NCBI GenBank assembly: GCA_963825565.1
Contig: CAWGTW010000019.1
Location: 1 to 64,000, forward strand
DNA from: JBFGCT01 sp963825565
GTDB lineage: Bacteria; Actinomycetota; Acidimicrobiia; Acidimicrobiales; Ilumatobacteraceae
Length of the DNA: 64,000 nt
Direction: 5' to 3'
The notes under the pieces were generated by a model. The model was not told the origin of the DNA. It saw only the letters and a list, made by a program, of their open reading frames with translations, and made no database searches. Of this stretch, positions 8,296 through 15,991 are shown in pieces. A program made the translations under genes and the position numbers. How positions within the stretch are numbered: position 1 is the stretch's first letter; every line of letters begins with the position of its first letter.

Positions 8296-9372
8296 ATGAC
8301 GAGAGCCGCCGACCCCGACCTGCTCAAGCTCTACTCGTTCAACCTGTTCAACCAGCTGAGCGGCGCGGTCACGTCCGGGATGGTCCATCTCGGTGACCGG
8401 CTCGGGCTGTACACCGCGCTAGCCGACGCCGACCGCGCCCTCACCAGCGCCGAGCTGGCCGCCCGGGCCGGCCTCGACGAGCGCTGGGTGAGGGAGTGGG
8501 CCTACAACCAGGCGGCGGCCAAGTTCGTCGACATCGACGCCGACGAGCGGTTCTCGCTCGGTCCCGAAGCGGTCGCGGTCCTCGCCGATCCCGAGCATCC
8601 GGCGTACGGGATGGGCATGTTCCACCGCTTCCCCCAGACGATGGCGGCGCTCGAACGGATGCCGGACAGTTTCCGCACCGGCCTCGGCCACGACTACGAC
8701 AGCCACGGCTGCGAGGGCGCGGTCGGCATCGAGCGGAGCTTCGAGCCGTGGAACCGGACCCACCTGCTGTCGACGGTGCTCCCGGCGCTCGACGGCCTGG
8801 TCGAGCGGCTCGACGCCGGGGCATCGGTCGTCGACATCGGTTGCGGTGCCGGCGGAGCGGTGCTGTTGATGGCAGCCGCGTTCCCGAACAGCACGTTCGT
8901 CGGCTACGACATCTCCCGGCACGCGCTCGACCGGGCGGAGACGAGGCGGCTCGAAGCGGGGACGGGGAACGCCCGGTTCGTCGATCCGCGCGACGAGCCG
9001 ATCCCCGCCGACGGTTCGGTCGAGGTCGTCACCACGATCGACTGCATCCACGACATGACCCACCCGCAGGAGATGATGCACGCGATCCGCGCCGCGATCG
9101 CCGACGACGGGGTCTGGCTGCTGGTCGACATCAAGGGCCGGGACAGCTTCGCCGAGAACGTCCAGAAGAACCCGATGGCGAGCCTGATGTACGGCATCAG
9201 CGTGCTGTCGTGTATGTCGTCGGCGCTGTCCACCCCCGACGGGGCCGGGCTGGGCACGCTCGGCCTCCCCGAGTCCAAGGCCCGCGAGATGTCCGCGGCG
9301 GCCGGGTTCACGCGCTTCGAGCGCCTCGCGGTCGACCACTCGATCAACGCGTTCTACGACATCCGGCCCTGA
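8296..9372 (+). CDS. Class I SAM-dependent methyltransferase with N-terminal winged helix
   Basis: A 358-residue protein. The N-terminal part (about 15-90) is a helix-turn-helix-like dimerisation domain (LTSAELAARAGLDERWVREW) as in plant-type O-methyltransferases and mycobacterial Rv2258c-like proteins. The SAM fold has motif I VVDIGCGAGGAVLLMA at about 177-192, the acidic loop FVGYDIS and motif IV-like TTIDCIHDM. The acceptor substrate is unknown. The last codons of this gene (ending NAFYDIRP) and the DNA after it are duplicated about 1.56 kb downstream, where only the end of the gene remains. Confidence 0.85.
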   Translation: MTRAADPDLLKLYSFNLFNQLSGAVTSGMVHLGDRLGLYTALADADRALTSAELAARAGLDERWVREWAYNQAAAKFVDIDADERFSLGPEAVAVLADPEHPAYGMGMFHRFPQTMAALERMPDSFRTGLGHDYDSHGCEGAVGIERSFEPWNRTHLLSTVLPALDGLVERLDAGASVVDIGCGAGGAVLLMAAAFPNSTFVGYDISRHALDRAETRRLEAGTGNARFVDPRDEPIPADGSVEVVTTIDCIHDMTHPQEMMHAIRAAIADDGVWLLVDIKGRDSFAENVQKNPMASLMYGISVLSCMSSALSTPDGAGLGTLGLPESKAREMSAAAGFTRFERLAVDHSINAFYDIRP

Positions 9373-9600
9373 GCGCTCAGCCCCGGGTCGAGGGGTCTGA
9401 GCAGGGGCGAGATGGCAGACGTCACACCGCAGACGGTCCGGATTGCCCTACCACGAGCGAACCGGTGGACGGACCGTGGAGTTGAGCTGGAGGTGTGACA
9501 TGACCACGAACGAGATCGATCTACGGCTGTCGCGGCGCGAAGCGGTCGGGGCGGCTGCTGCAGCAGGGTTGACGGCAGCGCTCACGAAGGGCGGACGCGC
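9351..9600 (+). repeat. Duplicated segment, copy 1 (methyltransferase end, leader, signal-peptide start)
   Basis: About 250 bases covering the last codons of the methyltransferase, the 127-base intergenic leader, the ribosome binding site and the signal-peptide codons are repeated nearly identically at about 10910-11150. Differences are scattered substitutions and small indels. This marks the left edge of a tandem segmental duplication. Confidence 0.85.
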
Positions 9601-10555
9601 CGTGGCCCTCTCGCCGAACGAGCCCGATTCCGAGTCGGGTCCGATGTCTCGCGCCCGGCCCGATTCCGTCGACGTCGAACCCTCTCTCCCCAAGGCGCCG
9701 ACCGCGCCGGGCGTGTCGTACATCAGCCTCGCCGGCGTCTCGCTCTTCCTCGCCGACGATGTTCCAGGGAAGCACTCGAGCACCGGGGAGATGACCTCGT
9801 ACACGACCAACTTCGCCTCGGCGCCGATCTTCCTGCCGCATCGGGCGCGCGTCACCGAACTCGTCACGTACTTCACGCACCCGAACAGCGGGAGCACGCT
9901 GATCCGCCTTATCTATCACCGGTCACACGTCGGGAGCCCCTCCGGGTTCCACACGATGGTGGCGCAAGACACGATTGCCAAGCCGAATCTTCCGGGCGTC
10001 CAGACGTTCGTGACGCCCATCGCGCCGGGGACGACCGGGGCGACCGTCGACACGACCGACGGCGCGTACTTCATCGTCGTCAATCCGCACTCCGACCCGC
10101 TGCACAAGCTGTGGGGCCTTCGCATCGGCTATGTCGCGCCGGGCGCCGGTGTGTACTACCCGATCGACCCGATCCGGGTGTTCGACTCCCGGCTTCCGGC
10201 GTACCCGGCCTCCGGGAGGTTCCTGCCGAACTCGTCGAGGATCATCGCGGTGAAGGACGCCCACGACGCTGCGGGTGGCATCACCGTCATCAACGCGGTT
10301 CCGGTCGGGGCGACCGCCGTCACCTGCAACCTGACGGTGACGGCGACCGCTGGGTCGAACTACCTGTCGCTCACGCCGGGCGATGCCACCGGATATACGG
10401 CGTCGGCGATCAACTGGAGCGCCTCGGGCCTGTCGATCGCCAACGGTCTGACCAGCAAGATCGACACCAACCGAACGGTCAAGGTCTGGTGCGGCAGCCA
10501 GTCCGGATCGACCGACGCCATCATCGACGTCAACGGGTTCTACTTGGCGGCGTAG
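9500..10555 (+). CDS. Tat-exported beta-rich protein of unknown function, copy 1
   Basis: A 351-residue secreted protein. It begins with a twin-arginine type signal: LRLSRREAVGAAAAAGLTAAL at about residues 9-29, split here as LRLSRREAVG plus an Ala-rich core. A variable linker and a middle domain rich in beta strands follow. The C-terminal domain starts near PIDPIRVFDSRLPAYP and ends DAIIDVNGFYLAA. This RVFDSR...DVNG(F/Y)Y design recurs in cell-surface proteins of high-GC actinobacteria; no enzymatic motif was seen. ATG 9500 has a good ribosome binding site (GGAGG, six-base spacing), unlike the leaderless neighbours. Its paralogue is at 11053-12111. Confidence 0.65.
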   Translation: MTTNEIDLRLSRREAVGAAAAAGLTAALTKGGRAVALSPNEPDSESGPMSRARPDSVDVEPSLPKAPTAPGVSYISLAGVSLFLADDVPGKHSSTGEMTSYTTNFASAPIFLPHRARVTELVTYFTHPNSGSTLIRLIYHRSHVGSPSGFHTMVAQDTIAKPNLPGVQTFVTPIAPGTTGATVDTTDGAYFIVVNPHSDPLHKLWGLRIGYVAPGAGVYYPIDPIRVFDSRLPAYPASGRFLPNSSRIIAVKDAHDAAGGITVINAVPVGATAVTCNLTVTATAGSNYLSLTPGDATGYTASAINWSASGLSIANGLTSKIDTNRTVKVWCGSQSGSTDAIIDVNGFYLAA

Positions 10556-10605
10556 GCGGGCGCAACCCGACCGGACTGCACCCGCGTCCCGAACCTCGAC
10601 GTCCG

Positions 10606-10652
10606 GTTTGTGTGACCGAACATCGCGGCTGTCGACGTGTTCGGTCACAAGT
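10606..10652 (+). repeat. Palindromic repeat, single copy
   Basis: Arms TGTGACCGAACA (10611-10622) and TGTTCGGTCACA (10638-10649) are exact inverted complements around a 15-base centre. It belongs to the family found in four other clusters. The bases after it (CTGGGATGCGCGCTCGCT) are also found after the second repeat of the next cluster. Confidence 0.85.
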
Positions 10653-10675
10653 ATCCTGGGATGCGCGCTCGCTCC

Positions 10676-10782
10676 CGCTGTGGTCGATGCTCGGGACGTC
10701 ATCGGTCAAGGCCGGCAACGTCGAGGCGAACCCGAACGTCGCGCTCCACTGGCGGGTGACCGAGGTGGGCGACGATGTCGAT
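10676..10782 (+). pseudogene. Remnant of a PNPOx-family gene
   Basis: About 107 bases almost identical to 12516-12622, the middle of the intact PNPOx-like gene (encoding the stretch around WSMLGTSSVKARNVEANPN). Start and end of the gene are missing. It is the decayed counterpart left by the tandem duplication. Confidence 0.85.
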
Positions 10783-10784
10783 GG

Positions 10785-10853
10785 CGGTCGCGTCGGCGCC
10801 GTCGCGGCCACGATCCGATCGGCCTACGGGGACGACGCCACGCTGACGAGGCG
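10785..10853 (+). pseudogene. Remnant of an SDR-family gene
   Basis: In one frame this encodes VAATIRSAYGDDATL, matching VVAAIRSAHGDDAAL in the intact SDR gene (DNA around 12980-13035). It sits directly after the PNPOx remnant, in the same order as the intact pair downstream, with internal material deleted. Confidence 0.75.
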
Positions 10854-10909
10854 CACAGCGCAGAGCGACAACCTGGGGTTATGCCTCCTGCTGCATCGTT
10901 AGTCGCCCC

Positions 10910-10931
10910 GTTCTACGACATCCGGCCCTGA
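10910..10931 (+). pseudogene. 3'-end remnant of the methyltransferase gene
   Basis: GTTCTACGACATCCGGCCCT followed by GA reproduces 9351-9372, the last codons and stop of the methyltransferase. The rest of that gene is absent from this copy. Confidence 0.8.
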
Positions 10932-11150
10932 GCGCTCGGCCGCGGGTCGGCGAGCCGGGGCGAGATGGCAGACGTCACACCGCGGACGGTCCGGATTGCC
11001 CTACTACGAGCGAACCGGTGGAAGAACCGTGGAGTTGAGCTGGAGGTGTGACATGACCACGAACGAGACCGATCTACGGCTGTCGCGGCGCGAAGCGGTC
11101 GGGGCGGCTGCTGCAGCAGGGTTGACGGCAGCCTTGTTGAAAGGCGGTCA
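10910..11150 (+). repeat. Duplicated segment, copy 2
   Basis: Counterpart of 9351-9600: methyltransferase end, leader, GGAGG ribosome binding site and signal-peptide codons of the second secreted protein. Confidence 0.85.
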
Positions 11151-12111
11151 CGCCGGCGCGATCCCGCCTGAGGATCCCGAGCCCGAGCCCGGCCCGACGT
11201 CCGCGGACTGGCGCGAGGTCGCCGATGTCGGACCCGCGATCCCGAAGGCACCGACGTCGCCCGGCGTGTCGTACGTCAGCCTCGCCGGGATCTCGTTCTT
11301 CCTCGTCGACCTCGTGGGCGGGAAGTCCTCGAGCAACGGCGAGATGAACTCCTCGGCGAACACGTTCGCCGCACCGCCGATCTTCCTGCCACACCGGGCG
11401 CGCATCACCGAACTCGTCACGTATTTCGTGCGTCCGAACTCCGCGTCCACGCGCATCCGCCTCGTTCAGCACCGGTCACACGTCGGGTCCGCAAGCGGCG
11501 TATGGAACCAGGTGGCGTGGCAGAGCACGTCGACAAAGCCGGTCCTGCCGGGCATCCAGACGTACGTCACGCCCGTCGCGCCCGGGACGAACGGCGCAGT
11601 TGTCGACACCAGCGACGCCGCGTACTTCGTCATCGTCAACCCGCCCGCCGACGCAGCCCACCAGCTGTGGGGCGTCCGCGTCGGCTACGTCGCGCCGGGC
11701 GCCGGTGTGTACTACCCGATCGACCCGATCCGGGTGTTCGACTCCCGGCTTCCGGCGTATCCGGCCTCCGGGAGGTTCCTGCCGAACACGTCGAGGGTCG
11801 TCCCGGTGAAGGACGCCCACGACGCTGCGGGTGGCATCACCGTGATGAACGCGGTGCCGGTCGGGGCGACCGCGGTGACGTGTAACCTGACGGTGACTGC
11901 GACGTCGGGGCCGAACTTCTTGTCGCTCACCCCGGGCGACGCCACCGGTTACACGACGTCGGCGGTCAACTGGAGCGGCTCGAACGTCTCGATCGCCAAC
12001 GGCCTGACCAGCAAGATCGACGCCAACCGGACGGTGAAGATCTGGTGCGGAAGCCAGCCCGGGTCGACCGACGCGATCATCGACGTGAACGGCTACTACT
12101 TCGCGGCGTAG
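11053..12111 (+). CDS. Tat-exported beta-rich protein of unknown function, copy 2
   Basis: A 352-residue paralogue of 9500-10555. The first ~30 residues (twin-arginine motif SRREAVG with Ala-rich core) and the C-terminal ~130 residues (from PIDPIRVFDSR to DVNGYYFAA) are almost identical between copies. The linker and middle domain (about residues 35-210) have diverged clearly, though PIFLPHRARITELVTYF and HRSHVGSASGVW remain recognisable. This pattern suggests diversification of the exposed middle part. ATG 11053 with GGAGG six bases upstream. Two palindromic repeats follow the gene. Confidence 0.65.
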   Translation: MTTNETDLRLSRREAVGAAAAAGLTAALLKGGHAGAIPPEDPEPEPGPTSADWREVADVGPAIPKAPTSPGVSYVSLAGISFFLVDLVGGKSSSNGEMNSSANTFAAPPIFLPHRARITELVTYFVRPNSASTRIRLVQHRSHVGSASGVWNQVAWQSTSTKPVLPGIQTYVTPVAPGTNGAVVDTSDAAYFVIVNPPADAAHQLWGVRVGYVAPGAGVYYPIDPIRVFDSRLPAYPASGRFLPNTSRVVPVKDAHDAAGGITVMNAVPVGATAVTCNLTVTATSGPNFLSLTPGDATGYTTSAVNWSGSNVSIANGLTSKIDANRTVKIWCGSQPGSTDAIIDVNGYYFAA

Positions 12112-12130
12112 GCGGACGCAACGCCCCTCC

Positions 12131-12250
12131 GTTCGTGTGACCGTACATCGCGGATGTCGACGTGTTCGGTCACGAGAATCCTGGGATGTGCGCCGTCCGC
12201 CAGTTTGTGTGACCGTACATCGCGGATGTCGACGTGTTCGGTCACGAAAA
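12131..12250 (+). repeat. Palindromic repeat cluster, two copies
   Basis: Copies centred in 12136-12174 and 12208-12246, period 72 bases. The left arms read TGTGACCGTACA (one base off the consensus) and the right arms TGTTCGGTCAC. The spacer carries GCGCCGTCCGCC, which also occurs in the spacer of the cluster at 13650. Confidence 0.85.
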
Positions 12251-12382
12251 TCCTGGGATGCGCGCTCGCTACGGCACGGTCAGGTCGCCGCCGACGCGGC
12301 CGAGCCGGCAGGAGCCATTCGACCGTGATCGGGCCGAGCGGCCGGGCTACGGTCTTGGCACCGAACGAGAGGGGCTGCCCAC

Positions 12383-12835
12383 ATGAGCGACGAGATCGGC
12401 CTGGACGACGTGAAGGCTGCTGCCGCCGGGTTGAGCCCGTGGGCGCATCTCGCCACGGTCGGCGCCGACGGGCATCCCGACGTCGTGCCGGTCCATCCCT
12501 GCTGGGAGGGCGACACGCTGTGGTCGATGCTCGGGACGTCATCGGTCAAGGCCCGCAACGTCGAGGCGAACCCGAACGTCGCGCTCCACTGGCAGGTGAC
12601 CGAGGTGGGCGACGGCGTCGAGCTGTGGGGGACCGCCGAGGTGTTCGACGACATCGAGACGAAGCGGCGGCTGTGGACCGGGGTGTTCGACTACGACCTG
12701 CACGCGTTCGCCCCCGGCGGGCCCGACGACTCGCCCGGCACGGGGTTCCTCGCCATCACGCCCACCCGCGCCCTCGTGCTCCGCCAGTACGGGATGGGCG
12801 GGATGCAGCGCTGGTCGGCGCGATCCCGGGCGTGA
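12383..12835 (+). CDS. Pyridoxamine 5'-phosphate oxidase-family (PNPOx-like) flavin/F420-binding protein
   Basis: A 150-residue split beta-barrel protein. The first strands (WAHLATVGADGHPDVVPVHP) and the cofactor-side stretch WSMLGTSSVKARNVEANPN match the actinobacterial PNPOx-like family whose members bind FMN or coenzyme F420 and act as oxidoreductases. Which cofactor is used cannot be told here. The start has GAGAGGGG about eight bases upstream, and TACGGT at 12348-12353 could give a short-leader transcript. Its stop overlaps the SDR start (GTGA, 12832-12835), so the two are translationally coupled. A fragment of its duplicate lies at 10676-10782. Confidence 0.8.
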   Translation: MSDEIGLDDVKAAAAGLSPWAHLATVGADGHPDVVPVHPCWEGDTLWSMLGTSSVKARNVEANPNVALHWQVTEVGDGVELWGTAEVFDDIETKRRLWTGVFDYDLHAFAPGGPDDSPGTGFLAITPTRALVLRQYGMGGMQRWSARSRA

Positions 12836-13623
12836 ACCGGCTGACAGAGCTGTCCCGCTCGATCGGGGGGACGGTGGCGATCGTCACCGGTGCGGCGAGC
12901 GGGATGGGGCGGTCGACCGCGCACCTCTTCGCCGACGAGGGCGCCCGTGTCGTGGTCGCCGATCTCGACCGCGTTCGTGTCGATGGGGTGGTCGCTGCCA
13001 TCCGATCGGCGCACGGGGACGACGCCGCGCTGGGGATCGTGTGCGATGTCGCCGACCCCGCGCAGCTCCGATCGCTGGTAGGGCGCACGGTCGAGTGGGG
13101 CGGCGGCCTCGGGATCGTCGTCAACAATGCGGGGGTGGCGCTGCCGAGCTCGGCGTTCCAGCCCGACGACGAGTTCGAGGCGACCTGGGCGCGCACGCTC
13201 GATGTCAACCTGTCGGCCCATGCCCGGCTCATCCGGCTCGCTGTGCCGCACCTGATCGCTCACGGCTCGGGTCGGATCGTGAACATCGCGTCGACCGAGG
13301 CGATCGTGACCACAGCCGGGCTGGCCGCGTACGCCGCGACGAAGGCGGCTGTGATCGGGCTGACGCAGAGCTTCGCGGTCGAGCTCGGCCGGCACGGCAT
13401 CACGGTCAACTGCATCTGCCCTGGACCGGTCGACACCGCCATGACCGCCGGGATCGACGACGAGTCGAAAGCCGCCTACGCCCGCCGCCGCGTCCCGCTG
13501 CGCCGCTACGGCGAGCCCGAGGAGGTCGCCCACATGACGCTCAATCTGTGCCTGCCCAGTTCGAGCTTCGTCAACGGCGTGGCGATCCCCGTCGACGGCG
13601 GCATGTCGATCCGCCACACGTGA
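12832..13623 (+). CDS. Short-chain dehydrogenase/reductase (SDR)
   Basis: A 263-residue classical SDR. The NAD(P)-binding motif is VTGAASGMG (about residues 18-26), followed by VVVADLD. The NNAG motif is in IVVNNAGVAL, catalytic Ser in IVNIASTE, and the YxxxK pair in YAATKAAV. ICPGPVDTAM is the usual post-active-site turn. The Asp after the second strand favours NAD(H). GTG 12832 lies in the stop of the preceding gene. The function is presumably a hydroxyl/ketone interconversion; substrate unknown. A short remnant of a duplicate lies at 10785-10853. Confidence 0.85.
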   Translation: MNRLTELSRSIGGTVAIVTGAASGMGRSTAHLFADEGARVVVADLDRVRVDGVVAAIRSAHGDDAALGIVCDVADPAQLRSLVGRTVEWGGGLGIVVNNAGVALPSSAFQPDDEFEATWARTLDVNLSAHARLIRLAVPHLIAHGSGRIVNIASTEAIVTTAGLAAYAATKAAVIGLTQSFAVELGRHGITVNCICPGPVDTAMTAGIDDESKAAYARRRVPLRRYGEPEEVAHMTLNLCLPSSSFVNGVAIPVDGGMSIRHT

Positions 13624-13647
13624 CCGACCCGCCCGCCGCCCCCTGAC

Positions 13648-13847
13648 GGTTTGTGTGACCGAACTTCGCGGGTCTCGAAGTGTTCGGTCACACAAATCCG
13701 GGGACGAGCGCCGTCCGCCGGTTTGTGTGACCGAAGATCACGGGTCTGGACGTGTTCGGTCACACAAACCGGAGCGCGGGGTGGGGGCCGTTCGGGGATC
13801 TGCGTGACCGAAGATCGCGGGTCTCGACGTGTTCGGTCACACAAACG
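13648..13847 (+). repeat. Palindromic repeat cluster, three copies
   Basis: Copies at 13650-13696, 13721-13769 and about 13800-13845, spaced 72-77 bases. The first two have perfect 15-base arms (TTTGTGTGACCGAAC/GTTCGGTCACACAAA and GTTTGTGTGACCGAA/TTCGGTCACACAAAC). The centre consensus is ATCGCGGGTCTCGACGT. The cluster fills the gap between two convergent genes. Confidence 0.9.
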
Positions 13848-13862
13848 GGGAGGCGCTTGTCG

Positions 13863-14998
13863 TCAGGCGGGCGGTGACCAGCCGTCGAAGGTGCCCTCGA
13901 GGCCGGTCGGGACGTGGCGCCCGACCGCCAGCTGTTCGAGGATGCCGAGACCCACGTGGTCGCCGAGCTCGCCCGAACAGGTCGCCCGAACGATCGTCTG
14001 GACGTGGACGTGGTGAGGGGCGGTCGGTTCGTCGACCGGCAGATCCCACCGATCGCCGCCGACCGCCAGCTCCCCCTTCCACATGCCGTGGCCCCACTCG
14101 GGGTGGCCGTACCCGATCCCGAGCATGTGGAACTCGAACAGTGGCTCGAGCGCGATCGTCGACGATCCGCCGACCGCCGGGACGAGGTCGAACTCGAACG
14201 ACGCCGCGAAGCGGGTGCCGGGCCGCCAGGTCAGGCGGTAGTCGACCGATCGCATCCTCTCGGGAGCGGTGTCGGCGGTCGCGAGGCAGACGAAGCCGGT
14301 CTCGTGCCACCGGGTGCCGTCGGTCAACTCGTTGACGTCGAAGTGGGTGGAGAACGTCTCGAAGTTGACCGGTGCCCACAGCCAGAAGAACTGCGGGTCG
14401 GCGACCGGCGCGCCGGTCGATGCCCGCTCGCCGACCGGCCTGATCCCCCACGAGCGGTCGCGCGAGCCCCACGCCCGGTCCGCGGTCGACTCGGTTCGCG
14501 CTCGCCGTCGACCTCGATCCACCCCGACCACGTTCCGAACTGCGTCAGCCGCGTGTAGTCGAGCAGGACCCGCAGGCCGACCCGATGGTGGAAGTGCGGC
14601 TCCTCGATCGGCGCCGACCGGCTGTCGAACGTCAGGTCGCCCCGCAGCCCGTGCTCGGGCGCGTCGATCGTCAGGCGCAGGACGCGCAGCGGCTCGATCA
14701 CCTCGACGCGGATCGGCCCGACCTCGTTCGCCTCGGCGCGCTCGCCGGGTGCCCGGCGCGACGCGTGCACGCTGATCTGCCGAGCCGCCTCGGTGCCGCC
14801 GTCGACCACGACGCTGAACGCTGCGTCGGCGACGTGCCGGTTGGGGTACAGCCCCAGCGCGGCGGCGAAGTACAACCGGGTGTCGCTGGTGTACCCGTTG
14901 AAGAAGTACCGGTCGTAGTGGTTGAGGTCGGTCGAGGCGGTGTGGACGATCGGGTGTGACGTCTGATGGACGGGAAAGTCGTCGAACGAGCTCAGCAC
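13863..14998 (-). pseudogene. Conserved actinobacterial protein, frameshifted
   Basis: Two minus-strand frames join into one protein of about 378 residues. The upstream part runs from FDDFPVHQTSHPIVHTAS to GTWSGWIEVDGER; the downstream part continues ESTADRAWGSRDRSWGIRPV to the stop at 13863. The frame changes at about 14495-14503, consistent with one missing base. The all-beta, Trp/His-rich composition recalls lipocalin-like AttH/CrtC-type proteins, but this is only a resemblance and the function is unknown. GTG 14998 is preferred as start because TAGCGT lies seven bases upstream. ctaA, divergent from it, is also frameshifted. Confidence 0.65.
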
Positions 14999-15005
14999 GG
15001 GGCCG

Positions 15006-15011
15006 ACGCTA
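15006..15011 (-). promoter_or_regulatory. -10 box (leaderless) of the frameshifted conserved gene
   Basis: TAGCGT on the minus strand, seven bases before GTG 14998. Confidence 0.55.
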
Positions 15012-15015
15012 GCCA

Positions 15016-15021
15016 TATCCT
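15016..15021 (+). promoter_or_regulatory. -10 box (leaderless) of ctaA
   Basis: TATCCT, nine bases before ATG 15031. It is back to back with the box at 15006-15011. Confidence 0.5.
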
Positions 15022-15030
15022 CGGAACGGT

Positions 15031-15953
15031 ATGGAGCGGTTCACCCTGAGCCTGCGCAGCTTCCGGCGCCTTGCGATCGTGACGACCGTCGGCATCTGCG
15101 TGTTGGTCGTCGCCGGGGGCGCGGTCCGGCTGACCGGGAGCGGCCTCGGATGCGACGACTGGCCGAACTGCAACAGCACGAGCTTCATCGACGTGTCGAC
15201 CGGCCACGCAGCCATCGAGCAGGTCAACCGGCTGTTCTCGGCGCTGATCGGCATCCCGGTGCTGGCGATGGCGATCGGTTCGTTCCGAGTCCGCCCACCT
15301 CGGCGCCGACCTGCGGTGGCCGTCGATCGGAGTGCTCGTGTCCGTGCTCGCCAACGGAGTGGTCGGTGGGATCGCTGTGCGCGGCGACCTGCATCCGGCG
15401 CTCGTGCAGTCGCACTTCCTGCTGGCGATGATCTCGATCGCGTTCGGGATGGTTGCGATCCGCCGTGCGAGCGACCAAGCGGAGCGGTCACCGATGCGGT
15501 CCGCCGTGCGCCGCCTGACGGTGCTGATCGCCATCGGCACCGCGCTCGCGCTCGCCACGGGGACGGTGGTGACCGGCACCGGTCCGCACGCCGGCGAGGA
15601 GGACGTGCGGCGGTTCGGGTTCGACATCTCGACCGTGGCGCGGATCCACAGCGTGACCGTGCTGGCCACCGTCGCGCTCGATGCTGGCGCTGGTCGTTGC
15701 GGCCCGCCGGGACCCGCAGACGTGGACCGCACTCGAATCGAGGCTGTCGGCGTGGCTGTTCGTCGCCGTGCTGCAGGGGGCGATCGGATACCTCCAGTAC
15801 TTCACCGGGGTGCCGGAACTCCTGGTCGGGGCGCATCTCGCTGGGGCGACCGGGTTGTGGGTGGTGACGCTGGCGCTGATGCTCGATGTGCTCGGGAGCG
15901 GTCGCCGGCCGGTGCCGGTCGCGGCCGCCGCACCGGTCGCAGTGCTGCGATGA
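15031..15953 (+). pseudogene. ctaA: Heme A synthase (COX15/CtaA), two frameshifts
   Basis: Heme A synthase oxidises the C8 methyl of heme O for cytochrome c oxidase and is an eight-helix membrane protein. Part 1 has the family motif VRLTGSGLGCDDWPNC and the His/Glu motif HAAIEQVNR. After about 15286-15292 the frame shifts: LRWPSIGVLVSVLANG and LHPALVQSHFLLAMISIAF. After about 15678-15681 it shifts again to end with WLFVAVLQGAIGYLQY and VGAHLAGATGLW. Both changes look like single extra bases. The three parts together give a full-length protein of about 306 residues with all four heme-ligand His regions, so the gene is either recently inactivated or misread in this sequence. Confidence 0.8.
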
Positions 15954-15976
15954 CCGCAGGGGTCGCTCCGTCCGCC

Positions 15977-15982
15977 TAGAGT
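15977..15982 (+). promoter_or_regulatory. -10 box (leaderless) of the liv operon
   Basis: TAGAGT, nine bases before ATG 15992. Confidence 0.5.
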
Positions 15983-15991
15983 GCCCTGCCG

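Larger units (their letters stand above)
10556..11052 (+). other. 497-base interval with a palindromic repeat and three gene remnants
   Basis: No intact gene. From left to right: a palindromic repeat (10606-10652), a remnant of the PNPOx-like gene (10676-10782), a remnant of the SDR gene (10785-10853), about 55 bases without assignment, the final codons of the methyltransferase (10910-10931), and a duplicated leader running to the second secreted-protein gene. Confidence 0.8.

Noticed and set aside
10111..10902. Protein-coding frame over the secreted-protein end and following remnants
   Set aside because: It mixes an alternative frame of the secreted protein with the repeat and decayed fragments of two genes. 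The matches inside it to PNPOx and SDR are remnant sequence.
12154..13623. Long frame running through the repeats and PNPOx gene into the SDR gene (a 489-codon protein)
   Set aside because: Only the SDR part is real. The front reads through palindromic repeats and a different frame of the PNPOx gene. The GTG at 12832 coupled to the PNPOx stop is the proper start.
13648..13847. CRISPR array
   Set aside because: Repeats are long perfect palindromes with variable centres and partly conserved spacers, in groups of at most three, in both orientations, and no cas gene is present.
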